64,000 nucleotides of DNA from Deltaproteobacteria bacterium (GTDB lineage: Bacteria; Myxococcota_A; Polyangia; Polyangiales; JADJMO01): NCBI GenBank assembly GCA_025363655.1, contig JANYDK010000040.1:1-64000 (forward strand), written 5' to 3'. The translations under genes were made by a program, and so were the position numbers. Below the pieces are notes generated by a model. It was not told the DNA's origin. It did no database searches and was given only the letters and a program-made list of their open reading frames with translations. Positions within the stretch are counted from its first letter, which is position 1. Each line of letters begins with the position of its first letter. Below are positions 43,792 through 52,038 of the stretch, piece after piece.

Positions 43792-44718
43792 TCACGCGAA
43801 GGCTTCGGCTGCCTCGTCGAGCGTGACGAACGAATAGCCTTCGTTTTTCAGCATATCGACGACTGCGCCGAGGACGTCGGCCTTGCGTGAGGCCGAGACG
43901 CGGAGATCGCGCTGCGTCTTTGCAAGGTCGCCGAGCTCGGCGTCGTGCTCGTCGAGGACGTCGATGCCGTGGAGCTCGATGTTGACGAAGGGCGCGCCGA
44001 GCACGCCACGCGTGAGCAGCTTGGCGCCAGCTGGGCCTGCCATCATCAACGGCGTGCCGAAGTACGGAAGGCGGAGACCGCGCGTCACTTGAATCGGTAG
44101 CTCGAGGAGCCCGTTGCCACGTCGGTAGTACGGCGTGCCGATGCGATACGGCTCGGTCGGCGCGGTCAGCACCCACGGCGTGTCGACGACCGATCGGCTC
44201 GGCCTCCCGAGCACCGAATAGAGGGAAATCGCCGCATCTTTCGCCGCCATGTAGGCCGGGCAGGGGAAGACCGAGCTGTCGTAGCGGTAGCCGAGCTCGC
44301 GGAGCACGTCGAAGACCTCGTCGGTGATCGTGTAGCCCGGCGCGCGGAACCCTCGTGGCCTCTCGCCGCTGGCCGCTTCGATGGCGTCGGCTCCGCGATC
44401 GATCTCTTCGGTGATCTCGGCGCGGCAGCGTCGCGTGAGGTCGTAGAGATGCGAGAGGCTGTGGTTGCCGACGCCGTGACCCGCTCGGACCGCGTCCTTC
44501 AGCGATTCGCCGGACGATGGGCGGAGGAGGTCTTCACCGACCGCGAAGAGCGTGAGAGGGACCGCCAGAGACCCGGCGAGCTCGCACAAGCGAGGGAGGG
44601 CGACGTCGTAGACGGCCGTCGTCGATGGGTGTCGCCCCTCTGGCGCCGTGAGCCCATGGATACCGAAGTAATTGGGGATCTCGTCGAGGTCGACGTTGAT
44701 GGAGCAGAGTTTTTTCAT
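43792..44718 (-). CDS. Polysaccharide deacetylase (NodB-like)
   Basis: 308 residues. Metal-dependent de-N-acetylase fold: catalytic Asp in SINVDLDEIP, metal-binding HxxxH in GNHSLSHLYDL, and RGFRAPGYTIT as the third motif. The closing His is probably in IELHGIDVLDE. There is no signal peptide, so the substrate is probably a cytoplasmic sugar intermediate or lipid-linked glycan rather than wall peptidoglycan. The ATG at 44718 gives the best family start, but no ribosome site is seen because REP copy D directly abuts the start codon. Confidence 0.88.
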   Translation of the reverse strand: MKKLCSINVDLDEIPNYFGIHGLTAPEGRHPSTTAVYDVALPRLCELAGSLAVPLTLFAVGEDLLRPSSGESLKDAVRAGHGVGNHSLSHLYDLTRRCRAEITEEIDRGADAIEAASGERPRGFRAPGYTITDEVFDVLRELGYRYDSSVFPCPAYMAAKDAAISLYSVLGRPSRSVVDTPWVLTAPTEPYRIGTPYYRRGNGLLELPIQVTRGLRLPYFGTPLMMAGPAGAKLLTRGVLGAPFVNIELHGIDVLDEHDAELGDLAKTQRDLRVSASRKADVLGAVVDMLKNEGYSFVTLDEAAEAFA

Positions 44719-44784
44719 TTCGCCAAAGATTGCTTCGCAACTTTGGCCGCTTCGGTCAATCTCGCTCCGCTCGGTTGCCGAAGC
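44719..44784 (+). repeat. REP-like element, copy D
   Basis: 66-nt forward copy: TTCGCCAAAGATTGCTTCGC, AACTTTGGCCGCTTCGGTCA, ATCTCGCTCCGCTCGG, TTGCCGAAGC. Almost identical to copy B in reverse. It lies exactly between the deacetylase start codon and the rpmH promoter. Confidence 0.85.
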
Positions 44785-44786
44785 AC

Positions 44787-44815
44787 TTGACCAGGGGAAC
44801 GACGCGTGCTTATCT
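44787..44815 (+). promoter_or_regulatory. Candidate promoter of the rpmH operon
   Basis: TTGACC at 44787-44792 and TTATCT at 44810-44815 with a 17-nt spacer, about 40 nt before the rpmH ATG. Good -35, fair -10. It begins two bases after REP copy D. Confidence 0.5.
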
Positions 44816-44855
44816 CCCGCCCCCCGTTTCGTAATCCGAAGCGCTGGAGCAAGCC

Positions 44856-45005
44856 ATGAAGCGTACCTATCAGCCGCACAACACGAGCCGCCGTCGCACC
44901 CACGGCTTCCGCGCCCGCATGTCGACCAAGGGGGGCCAGCAGGTCCTCAAGAACCGCCGCAGCAAGGGCCGCTGGCGCCTGACGGTCTCGACCTACAAGA
45001 AGTAA
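44856..45005 (+). CDS. rpmH: 50S ribosomal protein L34
   Basis: 49 residues: [19 protein letters not shown], then [20 protein letters not shown] and a Thr/Tyr/Lys end. The KRTYQP start and the GFRxRMxTxxGxxVLxxRRxKGR core are diagnostic of L34. First gene of the conserved rpmH-rnpA-yidD-yidC-jag order. The C-terminus ([10 protein letters not shown]) is slightly longer than in E. coli. Confidence 0.98.
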   Translation: MKRTYQPHNTSRRRTHGFRARMSTKGGQQVLKNRRSKGRWRLTVSTYKK

Positions 45006-45047
45006 GCACCGGCGGGCGCTTCGGCGTCCTTCGGGGTTCTCGGCATC

Positions 45048-45434
45048 ATGGTCGCGGCGTTCGGTCACCCGAAGACGCGGCGCTTGCGTACGCGACGTGA
45101 ATTCGTCGCCGCGCAAAACGCCGGCGCACGCGTGCACACGCCGCACTATCTGCTCGTGGTCGCCCTCGGACCCGACGCCGCTGCACCTGCTCGTCTCGGC
45201 GTGACCATCACCCGAAAAATCGGGGATGCGGTCCGTCGAAATCGTGTGAAGCGCGTTCTCCGCGAGCTCTTTCGTCTCGATCGCAGCCTCCTGCCCGACG
45301 GCGTCGACCTCGTCGTCATCGCCAAGGACGGCGCGCCCACGCTCGGCCTCGCAGAGGCGCAGGCCGAGGTCGAAAAAGTGCGCAGCCTGCTGCAGAAGCG
45401 TGCGCGAGACGTGCTCGTGAGGGGCAAGAAGTAG
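45048..45434 (+). CDS. rnpA: Ribonuclease P protein component
   Basis: 128 residues. Basic protein subunit of RNase P, which matures the tRNA 5' end. The signature RNRVKRVLRELFR is present after ARLGVTITRKIGDAV, as is the TRREFVAAQNAGARV N-terminal segment. The ATG at 45048 follows rpmH by 42 nt. Normal length. Confidence 0.97.
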   Translation: MVAAFGHPKTRRLRTRREFVAAQNAGARVHTPHYLLVVALGPDAAAPARLGVTITRKIGDAVRRNRVKRVLRELFRLDRSLLPDGVDLVVIAKDGAPTLGLAEAQAEVEKVRSLLQKRARDVLVRGKK

Positions 45435-45486
45435 TGCTGACACGCGTGCTTTTGCTTAAGAGCGATTCGTCACTATCGTCCCCGTC

Positions 45487-45759
45487 GTGTCCGCCGACGT
45501 GCCGCTGGACGAGAACGAGAAGCCTGGCCTCTTCGCGCGCTTCTTCATCTTCCTCGTGCACGTCTACCAACACACGCTCGCGTACTTCCTCGGCGGGCAC
45601 TGCCGCTTCCAACCTTCGTGCTCGAACTACGCGCTCGCGGTGCTGAAGACGCACGGTGCTTGGGGAGGGGCCTTGCGCTCGGTGCGGCGGGTGAGTAGAT
45701 GCCACCCATTCTCTCCCGGAGGGTACGACCCTCCGCCCCCACGCGTTCCCCGAGGCTGA
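45487..45759 (+). CDS. yidD: Membrane protein insertion efficiency factor YidD
   Basis: 90 residues from the GTG at 45487. Conserved Cys motif CRFQPSCSNYALAVLKTHGA with the preceding amphipathic helix FFIFLVHVYQHTLAYFLGG, and RRVSRCHPFSPGGYDPPPP at the C-terminus. A small peripheral membrane protein that assists YidC/Sec insertion. It lies in the standard place between rnpA and yidC. Confidence 0.95.
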   Translation: MSADVPLDENEKPGLFARFFIFLVHVYQHTLAYFLGGHCRFQPSCSNYALAVLKTHGAWGGALRSVRRVSRCHPFSPGGYDPPPPRVPRG

Positions 45760-45849
45760 TTTCGCAAGACGTCGGCCCCGAGCTCTCACCCGGAGAGCGC
45801 GCGTGACCCGCATCCCACCGCAGCACCCGGAAATACCCGAGGACCGTCC

Positions 45850-47568
45850 ATGGATCGCAGTCGTCTGTCGCAGATCCTGCTCGTCGCTGCGGTGTTCTTC
45901 TTGGTGTGGACGCTGTTCGGGAAGGGCTGCGGCAAGGACAAGGGGCCCAACACCTCGATCGTCCAAGAGACGTACGACGTCCAGAAGCTCCCCGAGGGGA
46001 CCAAGCTCGGCGCCGCGTGCGTCATCGACACGCCCGATTTCCGCGCCACCGTCGGCCCGACGGGCGGCGGGCTTCAGAGCTTCTCCATCAAGGGTGCGAA
46101 GTACACCGACGGCAACGGCCAGATCGATCTCGCGCACCGCACCACCATCGACCTCCAGGGCAGCCCGATCTCGTACTTCGCGCCGATGCGCGTGCAGCTC
46201 CGCAACGACCCGTCGCAGACGCAGGTCAGCGGCGACTTGCTCGAGTTCGACGTCCAGCAGAAAGACGCCACCACCTGCGTCCTCACCCACCGCACCGGCG
46301 ACCTCGTCGAGGTCGTGCGCACGGTGAAGGCGACGGGGCGCCCCTACGAGATCTCGCTCGAGACGAAGGTCACGAACCTCGCGGCCGAGACCCGCAAGCA
46401 CGCGTTCTCGTCGACGCTCTTCGCGCTCCAATTCAAGAAGGACGAAGGCGGGCTCCTCTCGCGCCCCGGCCCCAACGACGTCTTCTCGGCGGCGTGCGCG
46501 CACGACGGTGGCAAGCTCGAGCGCAAGGACAAGGGCGCGCTTCGCGAGTGGTTCCTCCAGAACGGCGCCGTCGACTACGTCAGCGTCACCAGCAGCTACC
46601 TCGGGCAGGCGATCGCTCCCGACGCCTCCGACGCCAACGCGCACTGCGCGCTGGTGGCGCAGGACTTCGAGAAAGACAAGCCGACCGAGCAAGCGCTCTT
46701 CCGCGCCGTCCTCGCCTACGACGCCAAGGAGCTCGCTCCGAACGCCAGCGCGACCTACCGCCAGACGGCGTTCTTCGGCCCGAAAGAGCGTCACATCCTC
46801 GCCGCGGCGATGGGCGGCGGTCGTCACCTCGACCAGCTCATCGACCTCGGGATGTTCGCGGTCATCGCGCGCTACCTCGTCAGCTACGTCGTCATCCTCA
46901 AGGGCCTCATCGGCTCGTGGGGCGTCGCCATCATCCTCCTCACGATCACGGTCCGCGTCGCGCTCCTGCCGCTGACGCTCCCGCAGATCAAGTCGTCGAT
47001 CTCGATGCGACGGCTGAAGCCCGAGCTCGACGAGCTGACGAAGAAGTTCGAGGGCGATGCACAGGCGAAGATGCTCGCCACGAGCCAGCTCTACAAGAAG
47101 CACGGCGTCTCGCCGCTCGCCGGCTGCTTGCCCGCGCTCGCGCAGATGCCGGTCTGGTTCGCGCTCTACACCGCGCTGCAGACGGCGATCGAGCTCTACC
47201 ACGAGAAATTCGCGATCTGGACCGACCTCAGCTCACCCGACCCGCGCTACATCCTGCCGATCGTCCTCGGCGCGGCGATGTACGTGCAGCAGAAGGTGAC
47301 GCCGATGCAGATGGATCCCGCGCAGCAGAAGGTCATGACCTATCTCATGCCCGCGATGTTCACCGTGTTCATGCTCTTCCTCCCCGCGGGGCTCGGCGTG
47401 TACATGTTGACCAACTCGGTGCTCGGCATCGTCCAGACGATCGCCGTCGAGCGCTATTACAAGTCGACCCAGCCTGCTCAGGTGAAGGTCACGGTCACGA
47501 CGACGCCGAAGCCGGACAAAGATCGCGAACCGCGTCCGGCCAAGGAGCTGGCGCGCCGCAAAGACTGA
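45850..47568 (+). CDS. yidC: Membrane protein insertase YidC
   Basis: 572 residues, Gram-negative type. N-terminal membrane helix (SQILLVAAVFFLVWTLFG, about 7-24), a large periplasmic domain (about 25-325), then the five-helix insertase core: LIDLGMFAVIARYLVSYVVI near 330-350, WGVAIILLTITVRVALLPLT near 357-376 with the conserved Arg, the cytoplasmic hairpin KPELDELTKKFEGDAQAKML, and GCLPALAQMPVWFALYTAL. Membrane segments near 470-490 and 498-530 follow. It inserts inner-membrane proteins with or without SecYEG. The C-terminal tail is Lys/Arg-rich and may contact ribosomes. Confidence 0.97.
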   Translation: MDRSRLSQILLVAAVFFLVWTLFGKGCGKDKGPNTSIVQETYDVQKLPEGTKLGAACVIDTPDFRATVGPTGGGLQSFSIKGAKYTDGNGQIDLAHRTTIDLQGSPISYFAPMRVQLRNDPSQTQVSGDLLEFDVQQKDATTCVLTHRTGDLVEVVRTVKATGRPYEISLETKVTNLAAETRKHAFSSTLFALQFKKDEGGLLSRPGPNDVFSAACAHDGGKLERKDKGALREWFLQNGAVDYVSVTSSYLGQAIAPDASDANAHCALVAQDFEKDKPTEQALFRAVLAYDAKELAPNASATYRQTAFFGPKERHILAAAMGGGRHLDQLIDLGMFAVIARYLVSYVVILKGLIGSWGVAIILLTITVRVALLPLTLPQIKSSISMRRLKPELDELTKKFEGDAQAKMLATSQLYKKHGVSPLAGCLPALAQMPVWFALYTALQTAIELYHEKFAIWTDLSSPDPRYILPIVLGAAMYVQQKVTPMQMDPAQQKVMTYLMPAMFTVFMLFLPAGLGVYMLTNSVLGIVQTIAVERYYKSTQPAQVKVTVTTTPKPDKDREPRPAKELARRKD

Positions 47569-47630
47569 CGGCGAGCTGTACTCGATAAATTGCCTATCTA
47601 GATTTCGATACGGAAAGAGGGAGAGTCATC

Positions 47631-48188
47631 GTGGTCGACGAAAGCGAAGCGACGGAAGCGAACGCGGGTGGATTCGAGGACGAGGCGCCCGACGCGGCCG
47701 ATGGCGGTCCGGCTCCGGACGACGGCAAGGCGTCGCGAGCGATCGCGTTCGTGCGTGACGTCATCACCAAGATGGGCGTCGACGCCGGCGCCGACGTGAT
47801 CAGCGATCGCGCCCGGCAGATCGAGATCGACATCTCCGGTCCCGACGCGTCGATCCTCATCGGCAAGCGCGGCAGCACGCTCTTCGCGCTGCAGTTCTTG
47901 ACCAACCGAGTGGTCAACCGCGGCCCGGTCGGTCGGCGCTACATCGTCCTCGACGTCGAAGGCTATCGCGCGCGCCGCGAGCGTGGCCTCGCTGCCGTCG
48001 CCCTCAAGCTCGGCGAGCAGGCCGTGCGCGAGGGGAAGGTCATCACCTTCGACCCGATGAGCCCGCGCGAGCGCCGCGTCGTTCACCTCGCCCTCGCCAA
48101 ATTCCCGGGCCTGCGCACGCAGAGCGAGGGTGAAGGCGACGCGCGTCGGGTGCAGATCATCCCGACCAAAGCTCGTCCGCGAACCTGA
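47631..48188 (+). CDS. jag: KhpB/Jag RNA-binding protein (KH and R3H domains)
   Basis: 185 residues from the GTG at 47631. Acidic N-terminus (ATEANAGGFEDEAPDAADGG) in place of the usual Jag-N domain, then a KH domain with the loop SGPDASILIGKRGSTLFALQ and an R3H domain with MSPRERRVVHLALAKF (Arg-x3-His). It binds RNA, often with KhpA, and affects cell-wall gene expression in other bacteria. Conserved position behind yidC. Confidence 0.93.
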   Translation: MVDESEATEANAGGFEDEAPDAADGGPAPDDGKASRAIAFVRDVITKMGVDAGADVISDRARQIEIDISGPDASILIGKRGSTLFALQFLTNRVVNRGPVGRRYIVLDVEGYRARRERGLAAVALKLGEQAVREGKVITFDPMSPRERRVVHLALAKFPGLRTQSEGEGDARRVQIIPTKARPRT

Positions 48189-48210
48189 GCGACGTGGCTT
48201 GACGGGGAAC

Positions 48211-49158
48211 ATGGCGAAGGATCTCTACTCGGTTCTCGGCGTCGACAAGCAAGCCGACGCCGACGCCATCAAGAAGGCCTATCGCAAGCTGGCCTCCCAG
48301 CTGCACCCCGACAAGAACCCGGGCGACAAGGCCATCGAGCAGCGCTTCAAGGAGATCAACCACGCCAACGACGTGCTCTCCGACGCGAAGAAGCGCGCGC
48401 TCTACGACGAGTTCGGCGAAGACGGCCTCCGCGAAGGCTTCGACGCCGAGCAGCAACGTGCGTATCGCGCCTACCAGCAACAGGGCGGCGGGCGACGTGG
48501 CGGTGGTGGGGTGCGCATCGAAGATCTCTTCGGTCAGCAAGGCATCGGCGACATCTTCGACGACTTGCTCGGCGGAGGTCGTCGCCGTGGTGGAGGCGGA
48601 CGACGACGCAACACCAAGGGCGCCGATCTCGAGGGCGAGGTCACCATCGATTTCGCCGCCTCGGTCACCGGCACCACGTTGCAGCTGGCGCCACGCAACG
48701 CCGGCGGCGAGCCGGTGGGGGTGCGCATTCCGGCAGGAGCGGAAGATGGTTCGCGCGTGCGGGTCGTCGGTCACGGCGCACCGGGCGCGGGCGAAGGCGC
48801 CACCGCGGGCGACTTGATTCTCACGCTGCACGTGCGCGCGCATCCGTACTTTCGTCGCGAAGAAGACGACCTCCACCTCGACCTGCCGCTGACGCTCGTC
48901 GAGGCGTTCCATGGCGCGAAGGTGCGCGTGCCGACGTTCGACGGCGGCGTGACGATGAAGGTCCCGCCGCACGTGACGGCAGGTCAGAAGATGCGCCTCA
49001 AGGGGAAGGGCGTCGTTCGCAAGGGGCGTGACCCGGGCGATCTCTACGTCCACTTCCAGATCGTCCTCCCGAGCGGCGACGAAGCAGAGTTGGCGAAGGC
49101 CATCGACGCCGTCGGCAAGTTCCAGACAGACGATCCGCGCGAGAAGATCGTCGTCTGA
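48211..49158 (+). CDS. DnaJ-family co-chaperone, CbpA-like (no zinc finger)
   Basis: 315 residues from the ATG at 48211. J domain 1-70 with the HPD motif (LASQLHPDKNPGDKA) that stimulates DnaK. A Gly/Arg-rich linker (QQQGGGRRGGGGVRIEDLFG, then LLGGGRRRGGGGRRR) follows, then two C-terminal beta domains (GADLEGEVTIDFAASVTGTT and HPYFRREEDDLHLDLPLTLV). The four CxxCxGxG zinc motifs of DnaJ are absent, as in CbpA. No dnaK or grpE is nearby. It follows jag by 22 nt and may share its transcript. Confidence 0.93.
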   Translation: MAKDLYSVLGVDKQADADAIKKAYRKLASQLHPDKNPGDKAIEQRFKEINHANDVLSDAKKRALYDEFGEDGLREGFDAEQQRAYRAYQQQGGGRRGGGGVRIEDLFGQQGIGDIFDDLLGGGRRRGGGGRRRNTKGADLEGEVTIDFAASVTGTTLQLAPRNAGGEPVGVRIPAGAEDGSRVRVVGHGAPGAGEGATAGDLILTLHVRAHPYFRREEDDLHLDLPLTLVEAFHGAKVRVPTFDGGVTMKVPPHVTAGQKMRLKGKGVVRKGRDPGDLYVHFQIVLPSGDEAELAKAIDAVGKFQTDDPREKIVV

Positions 49159-49204
49159 CGAGCGCGACGGGCCTTCGCTGCCGGCTGCGGATAGACTCCG
49201 CGAG

Positions 49205-50179
49205 ATGCGGCGCATCCTCCTTCGCATCGGCTTCCTCGGTGCGCTCGGCGCCTGCACCGTGCCCGACTCGCCGCTCTCCGATCCGACGGGAGACGGCGGG
49301 CTCGATGGGAGCGCGGGTGACGCGGCGGTTTCGCTCGACGCCAAGGGCGACGGTGCGGTGGACGACGTGCTCATCGATGGTGCCCCTTCGCTCGATGCCG
49401 CCGACGTCGCGGTCGATGTCGGGGTCGATGCGGCGCGCGATCTCGGCATCGACAAGACGAAGTTCTTCGGCGCCTCGCGCTGCCCGACGTCGGCGGTGCT
49501 CCTTTGCGAAGACTTCGAGAGCGGCACCCTCGACACCAAGACGTGGACCGTCGGCGGCACCGCGCCGGTGATCGATGGCGTGCAGCACGCGCGTGGCGGC
49601 AAGGCGTTGCATCTCAAACGCGTCGGCACCGGCAACTCGACGATCAAAGAGACGAAGACGTTTCCTGCACCCAAAAACAAGTACTTCGGGCGAATGTTCG
49701 TCTACTTCCATCTGCTGCCTTCGTCCCCCGACGTGCTCTCCGCGCACTGGACGATCGTCGCCGCCTCGGGCACCGGCGTGATGGGCGAGATTCGCCTCAG
49801 CGGGATGTTGAATAGCGGGGTCAATCACTTCGGCGTCGGCACTGACAGTGGGGCCGACCTCACCGGCACCGGCGACTGGAACACGTCGGACTCGGATCCT
49901 GGTGGCAAGCCGCTCGCCGTTCCGCAAGACGACTGGACGTGCCTCGAGTGGATGCACGACGGCGAGGCCAACGAGACGCGATTCTGGTGGGATGGTGTCG
50001 AGCACCCGTCGATGCACACGACGTCGAGCGTGCACGGCGGGAACACCCACCCGTTCGTGCTCCCGCAGTTCACGCAGCTCGTGCTCGGCTGGGTCGAATA
50101 CCAGACAAGTACACAGACGTACGAGTCCTGGATCGACGAGATCGTGATCGACAAGGAGCGCGTCGGCTGCGTCTTGTGA
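49205..50179 (+). CDS. Surface lipoprotein with concanavalin-like (polysaccharide-lyase-type) domain
   Basis: 324 residues from the ATG at 49205. Lipobox LGALGAC near residue 17, a ~75-residue Asp/Gly/Ala linker (DGGLDGSAGDAAVSLDAKGD), then a jelly-roll domain from about 95: CEDFESGTLDTKTWTVGGTA, later YFGRMFVYFHLLPSSP and the closing YESWIDEIVIDKERVGC. The pattern FExG at the start and WxDEIVI at the end is that of LamG/polysaccharide-lyase-like sandwiches in myxobacterial lipoproteins. Catalytic residues cannot be assigned. Likely carbohydrate binding at the cell surface. Confidence 0.75.
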   Translation: MRRILLRIGFLGALGACTVPDSPLSDPTGDGGLDGSAGDAAVSLDAKGDGAVDDVLIDGAPSLDAADVAVDVGVDAARDLGIDKTKFFGASRCPTSAVLLCEDFESGTLDTKTWTVGGTAPVIDGVQHARGGKALHLKRVGTGNSTIKETKTFPAPKNKYFGRMFVYFHLLPSSPDVLSAHWTIVAASGTGVMGEIRLSGMLNSGVNHFGVGTDSGADLTGTGDWNTSDSDPGGKPLAVPQDDWTCLEWMHDGEANETRFWWDGVEHPSMHTTSSVHGGNTHPFVLPQFTQLVLGWVEYQTSTQTYESWIDEIVIDKERVGCVL

Positions 50180-50331
50180 TGACTCCTGTCTCGGACGATC
50201 GACACATCGATGTGACGCTCGGGCGGTGACGGCGGACGTCTGGACGGATTGCACACGTCATGCGCGCCTGCGTGCGCCGCTTGTTCGTGTCCGCGCGCAA
50301 CCGGGGCGCATGGAATTTTCGAGCGGTACGG

Positions 50332-52038
50332 ATGATGAAGGCCGAAGGCATGCGCTGGCTACTTGCAGTCTCGGTCGGCGCCGCCCTCGCCCTTGGGGGC
50401 TGCGGCAAGGGTACGGTCGGCGGACACGACGACGTCGTGATCGTCGATCCGACGGCGCCGAAGCCCGAGCTGCTCGTCGACTCGACGCGCTTTCCGCGGC
50501 TCACGCACAAGCAATGGGAGAACACGGTCCAAGATCTCCTCCGGCTCGACAAACCGCTCGGTCTCTCGGCGCGCTTCACCACCGATCCGCCGGGCTCGAC
50601 GTTCGACAACGACAGCAAGGTCCTCCGAATGACGCCGGGCCTCTTCACGGACGAGGCCGAGGCCTGCGAGACGATCTCCGACATGCTCGGGACCGACGCG
50701 GCGATGCGCGCGAAGATCGTCCCCGCGGGCGGCCCTGGTGGGAGCGGAGACGCGACCGCGAAAGCCAAGGCCTTCGTCGAATCGTTCGGTGTGCGCGCCT
50801 TCCGTCGCCCGCTGACGAAGGAAGAGAGCGATCAGTTCATCGCCTTTTTTCTAGGGGCGGCGACGATCACCGGGGATGCCGATGCCTACGTCGCCGGGGT
50901 GCGGATGACGGTGCAGGCGATGTTGCAGTCGCCGCCCTTCGTGTATCGCATGGAGTTGGGTGCGATCGCCGCCGATGGGCACCGCCATCTCGACGCCTTC
51001 GAGGTTGCCTCCAAGCTCTCGTACGCGCTGTGGAACACGATGCCGGACGATGCGCTCTTCGCGGCGGCCAAGGACGGGTCGCTGCTCACGGCGTCGGTGC
51101 TCGAAACGCATGCGCGACGGCTGCTCGGAGATCCGCGCGCCAAGCCGATGATCGACGACTTCCACGAGAGGCTCCTCTCGCTCGATCGCCTCGACATCCT
51201 CGGCGTGGGCACCAAAGACGCGACCGCGCATCCGGAGTGGACGGCGACGACGGCGGCCTCGATGAAGTCGGAGACGCTGCTCTTCACGAACGACGTCGTC
51301 CTCGGTCGCAAGGGCACGCTCGCCGACTTGCTGACCTCCAACGAGACCTTCGTCAACGCTGATCTCGCGGCAATTTATGGTGTCTCCGGCGTCAGCGGGA
51401 CGGCGATGCAGAAGACGAAGCTCGATCCGACGCAGCGCGCTGGCTTTCTCACCCACGGCTCGTTCCTCGCGATCAACGGCGGGCGCATCGACACCGATCC
51501 GATTCATCGGGGGGTCTTCACCAACCGCAACGTCATCTGCGCCGATTTGCCGGCGCCGCCTGCGGGGATGATTCCGCCGCTGCCCGACAATCCGGCGGGG
51601 AAGACGATGCGCCAGCGCGTCTCCGAGCACACCGGCCTCGGCACCTGCGGCGCGGGCTGCCATGGCACGATGATCAACCCGATCGGGTTCGCCTTCGAGA
51701 CCTTCGACGCCATTGGCAAGTGGCGCACGACCGATCAAGGCATACCCGTCGACGCGCACGACAGCTACGACTTCAAAGACGCGCCCGGACAGACGAACAC
51801 CCTCGGCTACGACGGGCCGGTCGCGCTCGCCAGGGTGCTCGCCCAAAGGCCGCAGGTGCACGGCTGCTACACCGGGAAGTGGCTCGAATATGCCTATGGA
51901 AGAGCCCTCGTTCGCGACGATGCGGGGCTCGTCGATCGCATCGGCAAGCTCTCGCTCTCGGGCGCGTCGGTGCAAGACGTCATCGTCGCGCTGATCCTCG
52001 CCCCTTCGTTCTCGCAGCGCCCGCAGGGAGGTTCGTGA
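50332..52038 (+). CDS. DUF1592/DUF1588/DUF1585-domain exported lipoprotein
   Basis: 568 residues from the ATG at 50332 (an ATG at 50350 is equally possible). Lipoprotein signal ending ALALGGC. Order: FPRLTHKQWENTVQDLLRLD (DUF1587-type), a DUF1595-like part around 140-180 (FGVRAFRRPLTKEESDQF), DUF1592 (about 185-330, AYVAGVRMTVQAMLQSPPFV), DUF1588 (RAGFLTHGSFLAINGG and CGAGCHGTMINPIGFAFETF) and DUF1585. In many relatives the DUF1588 site is CxxCH, which can bind haem c; here it is C-GAG-C-H with three residues between Cys. These proteins pair with DUF1552 proteins in myxobacteria and planctomycetes; the reaction is unknown. The stop overlaps the DUF1552 start. Confidence 0.9.
   Translation: MMKAEGMRWLLAVSVGAALALGGCGKGTVGGHDDVVIVDPTAPKPELLVDSTRFPRLTHKQWENTVQDLLRLDKPLGLSARFTTDPPGSTFDNDSKVLRMTPGLFTDEAEACETISDMLGTDAAMRAKIVPAGGPGGSGDATAKAKAFVESFGVRAFRRPLTKEESDQFIAFFLGAATITGDADAYVAGVRMTVQAMLQSPPFVYRMELGAIAADGHRHLDAFEVASKLSYALWNTMPDDALFAAAKDGSLLTASVLETHARRLLGDPRAKPMIDDFHERLLSLDRLDILGVGTKDATAHPEWTATTAASMKSETLLFTNDVVLGRKGTLADLLTSNETFVNADLAAIYGVSGVSGTAMQKTKLDPTQRAGFLTHGSFLAINGGRIDTDPIHRGVFTNRNVICADLPAPPAGMIPPLPDNPAGKTMRQRVSEHTGLGTCGAGCHGTMINPIGFAFETFDAIGKWRTTDQGIPVDAHDSYDFKDAPGQTNTLGYDGPVALARVLAQRPQVHGCYTGKWLEYAYGRALVRDDAGLVDRIGKLSLSGASVQDVIVALILAPSFSQRPQGGS

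Noticed and set aside
44785-44855. Possible oriC or DnaA-box cluster before rpmH
   Set aside because: No TTATCCACA-like boxes and no dnaA gene; only a promoter-like sequence is present.
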